From the NCBI GenBank assembly GCA_963678675.1, contig OY783197.1, positions 23,479,934 through 23,543,933 of the forward strand: a stretch of DNA of 64,000 bases. Direction: 5' to 3'. A program made the position numbers and the translations under genes. The DNA is from Xiphydria camelus (lineage: Eukaryota > Arthropoda > Insecta > Hymenoptera > Xiphydriidae). The first letter of the stretch is position 1, and each line of letters opens with the position of its first letter. The notes under the pieces are model-generated. The model did no database searches. It was not told where the DNA came from and worked only from the letters and a program-made list of their open reading frames with translations. Positions 48,838-59,469 of this stretch are shown in pieces.

Positions 48838-49041
48838 AGCCCGGTCTAGACGCACCGTCTTGTCCACGGTTTTGACTGCGCAGTCTTTTGCGTGCAGGTA
48901 AGACGTAGCGTCTGGACAGGAAAACTGAATACGGAAGACGAAGCAAAGAGAGGGATTCTCGCAAGTGCGACAAAGATAATCTTGCGCTCCTTCTTGCCTG
49001 CAGGCAAAACGGACGACAAGACGGTGCTTCTAAACCAGGCT
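48838..49041. mobile_element. MITE, Harbinger-like (TTA target duplication)
   Basis: TTA flanks both ends (48835-48837 and 49042-49044). The left end AGCCCGGTCTAGACGCACCG and the reverse complement of the right end AGCCTGGTTTAGAAGCACCG match at most positions, then both continue with TC. The interior is non-coding. The ends start AGCC like those of 1684-1815, consistent with the same superfamily. Confidence 0.8.
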
Positions 49042-49279
49042 TTAGACGCTCTGTGGTATTCCGTGAGAAACGGGCAGTTACCGTCTTATATAGTAACTTT
49101 CCCGTTGTTGGAACACTAACGAGAAGCCGAGAGCCATGGGCCGGTGGCCGCGGTGTCGAGGGCCGAGAGGGTCGGCGCCATCCGGCCGCCGTAGCGTGAC
49201 GGGTAGTCACAATACAATACTATCTACGTTACGTTCCGCGATACTAGATTGACTCGATGTAGAACCTTGGTTGACTTAC

Positions 49280-49450
49280 TGATTACGAGTGAGGTTGAGC
49301 AGCGGAGCACGACGCGTTTGATGATTGGTAGTACATTAAAGACGACGCGGTTTGTCTCGGGTTATATACGAGCGGTATTTGGTTGACGGAGGGGATAGCG
49401 TGGATGACGCCATGCAGCCTGATTGGCCGAAGGAGGAATGTCGGTGGAAC
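49280..49450 (-). promoter_or_regulatory. CCAAT/TATA promoter-like module A with splice donor
   Basis: Read on the minus strand: a CCAAT box (ggccaatcaggctgcatgg, about 49412-49430), a conserved box (cacgctatcccctccgtc, about 49386-49403), a TATA box (gtatataacc, about 49361-49369) and, about 85 bp on, a donor A/GTAAGT at 49280. The CCAAT and conserved boxes recur in module B (51390-51830). This arrangement fits a promoter plus a short untranslated first exon. It could instead be part of a long terminal repeat. Confidence 0.45.
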
Positions 49451-49517
49451 AGAAGATGACGCTGGGGAAATTTCCGAGTCTGTGTCCAAAGGGCGAAGGT
49501 ACCGTTGCTCACGGTCA

Positions 49518-49656
49518 CTTAACTACACGGTTGCCTCACTTCGGCCAGGTCGCAGGAGAGGGGATAGGCTATGACGTAGCTCAGAATGTAAGTGCACGTC
49601 ACAGCCTATACCCTCTCCTGCGAACCTGGCCGGAGTGAGGCAACCATGCAGTTAAG
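49518..49656. repeat. Foldback palindrome (about 59-bp arms)
   Basis: cttaactacacggttgcctc... pairs with ...gaggcaaccatgcagttaag. The arms continue through ggccaggt-gcaggagagggg and aggctatgacgt, leaving a 19-nt loop. Several mismatches show some age. It lies within the sequence that separates the two halves of duplicated unit A. Confidence 0.8.
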
Positions 49657-49861
49657 GTATTTCAATGGTGACAGTCGTATTCAAATTTTTTGCTTCAGGA
49701 CTTAGTACAACTGATCACAAACTGTATTACGCACGAACGAAACTTTTGAGTAACTCTGTACTCTCTGAGCTCCTTGCTACACAGAGACCTCCTGTGTACA
49801 AATGGACCTCACACATATACACTGCCTGGCCCGATAATCGTGGCGTCAGTGCTTCTCTCTC

Positions 49862-50106
49862 TAGAGCCGCGCCGCGCCGCTCTAGTGTGCGGTAGTACAT
49901 TCATTTGTATGTATTTTATCCAGTCGGTATTTTGACGCGACGCGACGCGAAGAGCCGCTCTGGGCAAGAACCCCGTCCCTGACGCGACGCGACGCGCCGC
50001 GCCGCGCCGCTCTAGTGTGCGGTAGTACATTTATTTGTATGTATTTTATCCCAGTCGGTATTTTGACGCGCCGCGACGCGACGCGACGCCCTAGTGTGCG
50101 GTAACC
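49862..50106. repeat. Two copies of a 130-bp unit with (GCGAC)n/(GCCGC)n runs
   Basis: tctagtgtgcggtagtacat occurs at 49881 and 50011, and a third partial copy (cctagtgtgcggtaacc) begins at about 50090. Each is preceded by gccgcgccgcgccgc- or gacgcgacgcgacgc-type runs and followed by ttatccagtcggtattttga. The architecture, a short GC run next to a t(a)gtgtgcg motif, parallels the element at 53097-54162. Confidence 0.8.
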
Positions 50107-50963
50107 TTTAGAATACCGCTATGTGCCTGCCACTACGTGCCGTAGTGGGGGCTGCCGCGCCACATGCCACTATCCCCTCTCCGGTAGCAAAAGTACTACT
50201 GAGTCCCATAGTCACAGGAGAGGGCTAAATCAGCTGTGCGCACTGTTGCCACATCATCGTTACTCGTCCCCACCACTTTGCAGTTTCAAGAAAAATCTCA
50301 GTTTTAAATTATAATTTCTCTGAAACTATATGGCTCAGCGCACTTCCAGTTTTTGTGAACATAATCCTACAATATCATTTTATTCGCTGTTAGTTTTTCT
50401 TTAACATTGCAAGATTGGTTCTGTAGTTATAACTCAAAACGTCACTGAGGTACCGTCCTTCTACATGTTAGCCATTGAAAGTCAGTGTAGAAAATGCTAC
50501 TTTGAATTAACATTTTCTTTTAAACTACATGGCTCAGCGTTTTGAAATTTTGGGAATCGATGGGTAATATTTCAGTCTTTTGAGATTGGCAAAATTTCAT
50601 GAGATTCGTAAGAAAAACGCAAAACCATAGAAATACCTTAAGTGCCCGTGACTGTTGCTAACTGTGGTCATGCACTTAACGGTCAAGAAGACCGGATGCT
50701 CGTTCTCAACCGTGAGGATACGTCAGACTGCCTGAGACCGTGAATTCGTGGGTGTATGGGAAAAAGGTCATAACTCAGTTTTTTTTTGCGAAAATGAGTT
50801 TAAGTCATAAAGGGTATTGTAAAAATGTTCTCTTTGCATGTGAATAATGAAATAAGTCTATATTGTATTAGAAATCCACTTTACGTTATATGTACAAAAA
50901 CATAAGTCATGCTTTTTTTTGTGTAAACTGTAGCTAACTATTTTGACTTGTAACCTTTGACCC
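50107..50963. other. Intergenic, repeat-like AT-rich stretch
   Basis: Contains ctatcccctctcc and caggagaggg, echoing the 49518-49656 palindrome, and a near-duplicated block (gaaactatatggctcagcgc at about 50322; taaactacatggctcagcgt at about 50522). Probably decayed transposon sequence. No gene. Confidence 0.4.
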
Positions 50964-51281
50964 ATGCATCCGCGAATTGATTCCCTAACACCTGGATATG
51001 CCACCATTGGCATGTCGATTTGGCACGATTGCCTCTGGCCATCGGCTGAATTCGACATTCCTCCTTCTAATCCGGCTCGGTATTCGCGTACTGGCGATCC
51101 CCCGTCGAGTGGGCATTGCAGAAACGACTCGCGACGATCCGTACGGTCATTGCCTTCCGAGAAAGGTCTGACCGTGGCATTCGCGGCCTACGTTCGCCGA
51201 ATTAGACCGCTTTGTGATTCTATCAAACAGTATGAACCGATGTGCCGTATTCCGTCCATCATGCGACGGAACAGAATATAA
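50964..51281 (+). CDS. Possible coding remnant, unknown family (copy 1)
   Basis: An open frame of 105 codons with no recognised domain. Its C-terminal half (about residues 55-100; VAFAAYVRRIRPLCDSIKQY, then EPMCR) aligns with the translated plus strand of 51898-52110 (VTFAAYIRR; DTIKRYDPLCR). The second copy is broken by a stop and a frameshift. Similarity at the protein level between two diverged copies hints that this frame was once coding, but the DNA similarity alone could explain it. The N-terminal half has no counterpart. No function can be given. Confidence 0.25.
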   Translation: MHPRIDSLTPGYATIGMSIWHDCLWPSAEFDIPPSNPARYSRTGDPPSSGHCRNDSRRSVRSLPSEKGLTVAFAAYVRRIRPLCDSIKQYEPMCRIPSIMRRNRI

Positions 51282-51389
51282 ACCACAACGGTGATAAATT
51301 TTCACGAATGTGACACGCACGTTATTTGGAATCCGTAGTCGATCGCGCGTGAAAGAAACTCTTTTCTTTTATATAATAAATATACATAC

Positions 51390-51830
51390 CTGCGTATTGC
51401 GCTCGCACGTGCCTCTTTTTTCTCGCTCGAAATTGACCGATCTCACTACAGCACCACGTTGTGTTGGCTAACTTTCTCGCTGATGCTGCGTACCGAGCCG
51501 GTTCAGGTCGTCTGTAGACGGCGAGTCCGTACCCGTGGAGCACTAAGGCACTCTGCTTCAAAGGTGCGGAAGCGGATAAAGAATAAACTAAACACTGCAC
51601 TCACTATAAGACTGATATATTCAAGTTAGAGATACAAGACGTGTTGATGAGTGATACAATCAAGACAAGGCAAGAGAATACGACGGGAGCCTCTTGGCTT
51701 CGTCTTATATAGTTCGGAACGTGTGGCGACATTTCGTCGACGGAGGGGATAGCGTGGGCAACGCTGTGCACCCTGATTGGCTAATTAGAGGATGGTCGGA
51801 CACTGTCCGAGTCCAAAGGGCATCAGACTA
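51390..51830 (-). promoter_or_regulatory. CCAAT/TATA promoter-like module B with splice donor
   Basis: On the minus strand: tccaaaggg-like and CCAAT boxes (agccaatcagggtgcac), the conserved cacgctatcccctccgtcga, a TATA box (ctatataagacg, about 51702-51711), about 310 bp without an ATG, then a donor CGCAG/GTATGT at 51390. Parallel to module A. The long ATG-free leader followed by a donor fits an untranslated first exon. A long terminal repeat is the main alternative. Confidence 0.45.
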
Positions 51831-51897
51831 CCTTGAACGGTAAATAGATTCTCTCGTACCTGGATAAGCCGGGTACTGCATCAGACGGCTCGCGACG

Positions 51898-52110
51898 CTC
51901 CGTCCGATAATTGATTTCCGGGAAAGGTATACAACCGTGACGTTCGCAGCTTACATTCGCAGAAATATACCGTTTCGCAGATCCCGAGATTAGCTATGGG
52001 TTGGCGAGGTATTTATGACTGTGATACTATTAAACGTTACGATCCGTTGTGTCGAATGGTGATCCGTATTTGTCAAGCTCAGCGCAGAGGGCACTGCATA
52101 ATATAAACAG
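51898..52110 (+). pseudogene. Broken second copy of the 51113-51281 segment
   Basis: Homologous to the 3' part of 50964-51281, beginning at ggctcgcgacgctccgt and ending at cataatataaac. In the frame that matches copy 1, a TAG follows after about 30 codons, and the later match is in another frame. Together with modules A and B it shows that a promoter-plus-domain unit has been duplicated in tandem. Confidence 0.4.
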
Positions 52111-52487
52111 AAAATGAATGACAAATACTTTTATTGAACAGTAGCTCAGTTAAAAGGTGAATTAAATCGTCGGGGAGCTTCTTTGCAAAGAAAGAAGAAA
52201 GATCTTCTTGACAGGTAGATAAATTCCAAATTATATGTGTATACAAACCTCATAACCTTAACAATTTAATTATTTATGAAAGAAATCGTTTGAATACACG
52301 TATGGTAAAGAACTGATCAGTTAGATCATGAGCGATATATTTTTTATTTCAGATTATCTATACTTGTAAGATGCAAATAACCATTTTAATTTGCCGAACA
52401 CCTCAACTTCAAATGATAATATCAGTAGTTTGGATCCAATGTTTTGGTCACCAAATTCTTCAAAGTACAAAGACATTAATGCAAAAA
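52111..52487. other. Intergenic, AT-rich, nothing recognised
   Basis: A minus-strand AATAAA (ttcaataaaag, about 52125-52135) is present but cannot be tied to a gene. Confidence 0.4.
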
Positions 52488-52760
52488 CAGTGCTCCCTGG
52501 CTAATTCGCTCCCTACGCAATTCGCCGCGTGAGGGAAGAGATATCCCCCACTTGACTCGTGACGTCACGCGCGAGTTGATGCGCCGGAGGCCGGTTAGGT
52601 TGTTTTAAAAAGCGCGCGTTAATCGACTTGCGATCCTTCTCGCACACTCCTGCTGTCTCTGTCTTAGCCACGCCTATTGCGAGCATAGCGGGGGCCCTGT
52701 CTAATTCAGCAATTCTTAGAATTCTCGGTCCCACTACGGGCGAATTAGCCAGGGAACACT
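52488..52760. mobile_element. MITE with CAGTGCTCCCTGGCTAATTCGC ends
   Basis: The left end CAGTGCTCCCTGGCTAATTC pairs with the reverse complement of the right end AGTGTTCCCTGGCTAATTCG. The interior is GC-rich and non-coding and includes a gacgtcacgcgc block. The CAG start and about 22-bp TIRs would suit a hAT-type MITE, but I cannot see an 8-bp target duplication. Confidence 0.65.
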
Positions 52761-53096
52761 TTACCATCATTCCTTGGAATAACCACAGGACGACGTGCTT
52801 TCCATCAATGACATACGTATATAGCATAACGTAATGTAATCCGATTTAAACGATTTAGATCAATATACGCGTAAAATACATTTATAGATATCTAATTTCA
52901 TTATTTGTATGCTCCAACTGCTAGATTACAGATTTGGAATCATCGATATATATGTAAATTTTTAATAAATAATTCATTGTTGTATTTAACGGAATGAAAT
53001 ATGCGCGGAAAAGCCTAGGCAGTAGTGCGCCGCCAAGTGGTGAAGTTTGGTAGTGAGCTTCCCCATTCTATACAGGCTTTAGATGCATAGAAGGAC
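52761..53096. other. Intergenic, nothing recognised
   Basis: AT-rich; no gene or repeat identified. Confidence 0.4.
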
Positions 53097-54162
53097 AAAG
53101 GTCAAAGCACATCTAGGCGAAGCGAAGCGACGCGAAGCGCGGCTGTGCAACGCACACTTGGGCGAAGCGAAGCGACGTGAAGCGAAGCGCGGCGAATTCT
53201 ATCCCCTTCTCTACCAGGTATAAACAGCTATACCTGAAAATATCCGTATATGGATACCCGGGTAGAGAAGGGAGGGAAGGGAAGCGCCGTGAAATGTCAG
53301 TCATTTTCGCCTTTTTCGCCTTTTTCATTCATTTTCGCCTTTTTCAAACTGATGAACGCAACGTGAAATGAGCCGTGTACATGTTTTGTTTTGAGAAATG
53401 GGCATTCGTGAGGAAAAATAGTATATGTCATTCGGCGGAAATCCTCGGAATTTTAAGACTGTATTTATATAGATCGTAGCCTCCTCCCCAAACCATGCCT
53501 CGCGTGTTACGACCTAATTAAACACAGTCTGAAAAAATCTCGAATTTCCGCCTTATGATATAAGATACTATTTCGTGTGAGAAAATTCATTTCGTTGACG
53601 AGATCTATCTTGGAAAGGATTTTCGAATCGTTAACGGAAGTGATCGACGAAACTTTACACCTGTTAACGAATTACATTCCGTCCACGATAAACATTTCTC
53701 GCGGCGCTTCGCTTCGCGGCGCTTCGGTTCGCCGCGCTTCGCTTCGCTCAAGTGTGCGTTACCTCGTAAGAATCAATGGAAATATAAAAGGTAGCTTCGC
53801 TTCGCGGCGCGTCGCTTCGCTGCGCTTCCAGTCGCACAAGTGTGCTTATCCTAGGTCGCGGCGCTTCGCTTCGCTTCGCGTCGCGTCGCTTCGCTCAAGT
53901 GTGCGTTACCTCATAAGAATCAATGGAAATATAAAAGGTAGCTTCGCTTCGCGGCGCTTCGCTTCGCTCAAGTGTGCGTTACCTCGTAAGAATCAATGGA
54001 AATATAAAAGGTAGCTTCGCTGCGCTTCCAGTCGCACAAGTGTGCTTATCCTAGGTCGCGGCGCTTCGCTTCGCTTCGCTCAAGTGTGCGTTACCTCATA
54101 AGAATCAATGGAAATATAAAAGGTAGCTTCGCTTCGCTTCGCCTAGATGTGCTTTGGCCTTT
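53097..54162. mobile_element. Satellite-bearing element with long TIRs (GCGAAGCGAAGC)
   Basis: Terminal inverted repeats: AAAGGTCAAAGCACATCTAG at the left and, as reverse complement, AAAGGCCAAAGCACATCTAG at the right, both running on into gcgaagcgaagcg. Inside the right half is an array in which cttcgctcaagtgtgcgtta recurs near 53743, 53891, 53963 and 54075. It alternates with cgcacaagtgtgcttatcct (about 53833 and 54033) and aatcaatggaaatataaaag. The higher-order unit is about 200 bp. The left half has the reverse-complement motif (cgcacacttgggcgaagcga). No gene; the 145-codon frame is a translation of the repeats. Confidence 0.75.
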
Positions 54163-57100
54163 AAGAACATTTTCTGATTAAAAAAAAATTTTAAGAGAAA
54201 AAACTCAAAAAGATGTTTTTTCTTCATGAAGGAATGGCCCTCCCACTACCAAATTTTTTTCTACACAGTTTTTATTGATTTCAAATATACGGAATTTTTT
54301 AAAGAAAAATCGAGACTGTCGCATTGACGAAATAAATATTTTCTGGTGTCTTTTTTTTCACTTTTTTGTAAGAAAATGACCTTTTAGTGTCACTTAAAAA
54401 TTTTGATACATTTTTTATTCAAATTGAGAAAAAACAAGAATTGTCATGTATACAAAGTTGTTTATGCCATTAATAGTACACTTGAAACTTTAAAGTTAAA
54501 ATTTATTTTTCAAATCGATGTATACCTACCATTGACGGCGCGTGAAAAAAATTTTAAAAAATTCAAGTCATGCTTTTTTCATCAAGTATGACTATGTAAA
54601 TAAAAATCAGATTTTGTTGAGGCCCTCGAAAAAAAGTGGCTGTCTTGACACAGAATGCCCCATATGTTTTAGTTTAAACATCTGCGTATATGTTGGATTT
54701 GCGCATTGTTGAAAACCAAACCAATGTAATTTGGTAGAAAACCGACGAAGTCACCCTAGTAAATTAAATAAACGAAAAATGCCAAAAGGAATAATTTTGA
54801 TAATCTTGGGGCTCTACATTTAATTCCTTTATCAAATTAACGTGACTGTATTGGTTTCTTTTCAATAACCACTCTTTACACTACTTTTGTCGCGATTATC
54901 TTTTCTTTTTTCCTAGGATGAGAAGACCTACTAGCGCTATCGAATCGTCGTGTACCGATGCCATGATTGACTGACAATGAGAGACTGTCACAGGTTTGCC
55001 GCTGTGGAAACAATGTGAAAAAATGCATGACAGAGCGGCCGAGATTTCGATTTTTACGAAAAATTGACAATCAGAAATTATGTTATGCGATAGTATCTTA
55101 CACGTTAGAAGGTAATCATAGTACACAGTAACAAAACGAAGAAGTTTTAACGGGTGTTTTATTATCGCTATTACGGTAACGACATCTGCGAACGAGAATC
55201 CTCGCGCGAAAGCAAATGCGCGCGATAAAGGATATCGCTGAGCGTCGCGACTCGCAAAATTCGAACGTCTCTATATGTATCCCGCATCTCGTATATTACA
55301 TTGACTTGTTTGTTCAGGGATATCCGGCTCAAGGAGGAGAGGACGAGAGGGCTCCCGATTCTGGTTCGCTTCGCGCTCCTTGCTCGCGCAGTTATGAATA
55401 TAAATATAATGGCCCCGCGGCATAATATATCGCTGGAAAACAAAAGCCGGCTGTAAATAATGCCCCACTAATTCTAGACGGGGGCGACCCCCTTCCCTTG
55501 CCGTGCCTTGCCGCCCTCGCGGCGAGGGAGAGGACGAGAAAAAAATGTCGTATATCACCGAAGCACGCGAGAGCGGGGGGTGTTTTACGCGCGATAAAAA
55601 TCTGGACGCACAGCCTGACGCCCCTTCTGCGCGCGAATATCTCGAGGAGACGGGCCGATTTTTACGCTCCTTTGACTCGCGAGTGGATCGGTGACGATAC
55701 GATCGAATAAAGCCATTGACGAGAAAAAAAATGGACAAATTTATAGCTCCTTATTATTTCCCGATGCGGGCGATCGATCTAACGAATATATGGCACCACC
55801 GCTCACCAGCGACGCGCAGTCATTAAATTCATCGCATAAGCGAAGTCCGACCGTAACTCGCCTGGATAGTGCTATTAAAAAAGGATAAAACTGAACATCC
55901 GGTCGCTCCCATTAGCGAAGTTCTTTTACGGCTGTCTTTGAATCCGTTTTATTCCCATCATTATGTGGATAGCTCTCGCACCGGTTAATTGAAAAAAAAT
56001 TGCGTAGCATTAGTACGGTTTTAACGAGCAAAAAAGTGAGCACCCTCCAATTGAAATTTCCGACTAACGTTGCGAAATTGAATTCGGTCTTTAAATAAAA
56101 AAATATTCATATTTTTGAATTCAATTTGTAATCTGTATACATGTTCAATATCACACAAAAAAAGAAAATACTCGAAAAAATAATTATTCGCAGAGATAAC
56201 GTAGCTGCATTTCGAAATGTCGTTTTCCAGCTTTGATAAGGCCGAAAATGGAAAATGAAAAAACACGGGGTAAATAACTTTGCCCACATTTTTCGAATCT
56301 GCGATAAAAAAAAAGTTGCTTAAAAACCGAATTGGAGAACGCACGATCGACTTGGCATTTCGAAATGATCGAAGCTGCAGCTCGCGGCATTTGCATATAT
56401 AACGTACGTACTACATTACACGCGCGGTGCAGCGCGCAGCGGAGAGAGAGAGAGTGTAAAACTTTTTAAATTGCTCTTCCAAAGCGTTAACCTACTTTCG
56501 CGGAAGTCTTACGATACAAGCTTGGCTCTCGCTCGATCTGCCGGTGAGATTATTGGAATAATAAACACCGCGCCAGACACTGATAAGACGCTTATTCTCC
56601 CATCTGGACCTCCGAGAAAGTGTATGCATTCGAGTCGATCGAGGAAACGTCGAAGACGTGCGCGCTTTGAATCATAAATACTCTTAAGTCCATCGACCGA
56701 GATGAGGGGCGTCTTATTCCAGCCGAAGAGAGAAATGTTATTCCTGGAATCGCGATAAATCCATCGACTTTTGCAATCGAATATAATAACATCTTACATT
56801 GACGTAAACACTTCTGGACGTTGTTATTTCTATCATCAACATTATCATCACTATCAGATTATTATCAATCGTAGTACTGATTTGATACCTCTCTTCATCT
56901 CCTTTTTATTATTATTTTTTCTTTTTACATTGACTTATTTTTACTTTTCTTAATATTCTTTCTATTTTTTATAAAAATTCAAAACAAAATGATAAACATT
57001 TTTCCGTGAGCGTAGACACGAAGCACTTACGAGATATCCATAAAATAAAGTAAAACTATTTTCTCCAAACTAAAAACATCATCGATAATTTACCACACGC

Positions 57101-58667
57101 CCGACCGCTCGAGCGTGGACGAAACGTCGTCTAATTTCTCGCGTCACGCGTAATTATAATCGAACGTGGCAGAACACGAGCGGACCTCTCGAAGGTGGAG
57201 GGAGGGTTATCTACTCCCTTAGATTGAACGCCCGAGGAAGTGATTGCGAATGATGGACGAGCCGTGGCTACGGATGATGAAGTGGCAGCGCGACACGGAG
57301 GAGTATCGACGGGACGCACCCCCATCTATCACGGCTGCCACGCCGCCCTCCCCCGTCCCGCGACGTCGATAATCACCGGCGCGTAACTCGCGAACGGGGC
57401 AGCGAGCGGCGGAATACGAATCCTCGATAAACTCACGCGCGAAAGAAGACCGACGTGAAAAGTGGACGCATACGAGCATACATATATCGCGCATATGATC
57501 TACATAATACCGGAGAAATTTACCCCACCGATTTGACATCTCAACGAGAAATACGGCGCGGCTTCGTCGCACCCTCCCTCGAGCACTCTGACCGAATTTC
57601 CATTCCGAAACTGTCGCCAAAATGTCGCGCAATTTCGAGGGACTCCCCCCTCCACGCGAGTTCCACGCCACCGCGATGCAGCATCGCGCGAAAGCAGGAG
57701 CGCGAGAGACACCGCACGTAAAAGAGCCGCAAACACGCGGCAGTATATAGAGTGACGCGTCTCTATCGTATTACACGTCACATTTCGCCGCAACGCGCGC
57801 GCTCATCGATCACCGCGCGTGCGAAACCATGGAGCCCCTTGCCGCACACGTACGCAACGATTGTCGTATCTGTACGCCAGAAAAATCCGCTCTCTTCGCA
57901 CGACCTATAACTCTCGGCGCTCGCCGATGTAAGAGCTAGAAAATTTCACGGCTGACGTCACCGCAACGTCGAGTTTTACGGTCGAGGGATGCGCTGCGGG
58001 TTATGCGGGACTCGTACCATGCGCGCGTATGACGAATGTGTGCGGGGGATACCCTATATGCACGTCTCGCTGCGCACGAACGTACTCCTGTACGGCGCGT
58101 AGGTACATCGCCCGCGACGTACTTATATACCCGCTGTGCGCCAGCGTGTACGTAGGTTATACGCGCGTACGCGCGCGCATGCTGTTCGTACGTACGGAGA
58201 TCAGCATACGTCGCGCGTTATTTACAATTGGCGGCGATTTATGTCCCTGGGCCGGATGAGAGCAGGCAGCCGCGGAGAACGCGGCGTGAGGGAGGGAGAG
58301 AGAGCGAGAGAAAGGGAGAATTAGGATGCGAGAGGGAGTGAGAGAGAAAGAGAGAGAGAGAGGCCGCCTTGCCAGCCAATTCCCGGCGGCCCGCTATATT
58401 TACGAGGCCCATAAAGTAGCGAGCACGGCCGCGTATATTGCCGCGTAAATATCAGCTTATGGAAATATAGAGCTCAATATCTGCCTGCCTGCCTGCCTGC
58501 CTCTGCCTTTCTTCCCCTTCCATCGGCGCGCGAAACGCGAAAGGGGGTAGTTTTCGTATAGCGCGAAGCGGCGTTACTCATAATTACTCGAGCGTGAGTG
58601 CGAGTAGAGGGTGCGCGAGGCGGTGGGCGATTTCGCGGTCGCGACACTTAGGTACTATAGACTCCTG
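54163..58667. other. Intergenic; AT-rich then CpG-rich, microsatellites
   Basis: 54165-54670 is very AT-rich and ends in acacagaatgccccatatg, a motif resembling a transposon end. 55170-55720 and 57100-58450 are CpG-rich with overlapping chance frames. Simple repeats: GA tracts at 56443-56456 and 58290-58365, (CTGC)n at 58481-58502. No gene is recognised. Confidence 0.45.
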
Positions 58668-58741
58668 CACCGAGGAGAATAAGTTGGTTAGAGTGACGAA
58701 ACGTATCGGGTTAAACGGATTTAGTTGTTCAAACCAAAATA

Positions 58742-59302
58742 CAGAATCCGGCAGGGAGGTATGGTGTTCTTGAAAAGAATGACACACGCTTGTTTTAGAA
58801 CGAATTTTAAAATCTATTGTTTTTAGACATTGGTCGCATATTGTTGTTGTAGAATACGTAACATGATATTCAGCTGCGAAAAATCACATCAGTTAGGTGG
58901 CATCCATTTTTGTCGAGGCATTCTTGTAGACGGATGGCAAAATCATCCATACTTTTTTCGATCTCCTCCCCGTGCAGTCCCAGGTCTCAAGGATCCTGTT
59001 ATTTGAAATTTGTTTACCCACTTCATAATGGTATCCCGTTTTGGAATTCGACCATGCCGACCAACATTAAAATGATTCCGAAATCGTCGCTGTGTGAGCA
59101 TCACAGAACGACCAGTTTCAATGAAAGTGTTGTAAATAAACACACGATGTGCCACAGACCACGGCTCCATGGCTACTGAAATGGCATCCCGCAACGAGTT
59201 GATATCAACCATCCTGAAAACATTCGCTCCACACATGCGCGCATATATATATATATATATAACAGTCGTCTCAAAAATACCATATCTCTCTGCCGGACCC
59301 TG
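58742..59302 (-). mobile_element. Mariner-like element, internally deleted
   Basis: Terminal inverted repeats: CAGAATCCGGCAGGGAGGTA at 58742 and (reverse complement) CAGGGTCCGGCAGAGAGATA ending at 59302. TA at 58740-58741 and 59303-59304. At 561 bp it is far shorter than a full mariner of about 1.3 kb. The minus strand keeps the two ends of a transposase gene only (58870-59170). A (TA)n run lies near the 5' end (about 59248-59262). Confidence 0.9.
58870..59170 (-). pseudogene. Mariner-like transposase remnant, catalytic core missing
   Basis: Minus-strand frame from Met at 59170 (MEPWSVAHRVFIYNTFIETG) through MLTQRRFRNHFNVG and a segment ending IMKWVNKFQITGSL. This is the helix-turn-helix N-terminus found in insect mariner/IS630-type transposases (DUF4817-like). 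Near 58965 the frame shifts, and the other frame carries a typical C-terminal tail: DDFAIRLQECLDKNGCHL, then TDVIFRS and a stop at 58872-58870. The DDE/D catalytic domain between these parts, normally about 200 residues, is absent, so no active transposase can be made. An in-frame Met further upstream (59212) is also possible. The gene sits inside TIRs with TA duplications. Confidence 0.8.
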
Positions 59303-59469
59303 TACTAGCAAGTCGAAACAAATATTTAGTTATTCTAACTACATCTCTAATTATTTCAATCAGAAAGTGGTCAATCAAACCAAACAGACGGGGGATCCAT
59401 TTTTCACCAAACGATTTGATCACGATCTTCGAGATTTTGGTTAAATTGACCAGGTTTTTATTCTCAGTG

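Larger units (their letters stand above)
58668..59469. mobile_element. CACCGAG-ended element, copy B, carrying a mariner
   Basis: Ends CACCGAGGAGAATAAGTTGG and ttttattctcagtg. Homologous to copy A (24635-25058) on both sides of a mariner-like insertion (58742-59302). Copy B lacks the palindrome found inside copy A. Confidence 0.8.

Noticed and set aside
51322..51600. 92-codon minus-strand frame in module B
   Set aside because: It lacks an ATG and crosses the proposed splice donor; treated as leader sequence.
53577..54014. 145-codon open frame with repeated Arg/Ser-rich blocks
   Set aside because: It is a direct translation of the gcttcg satellite; period and composition follow the DNA repeat.
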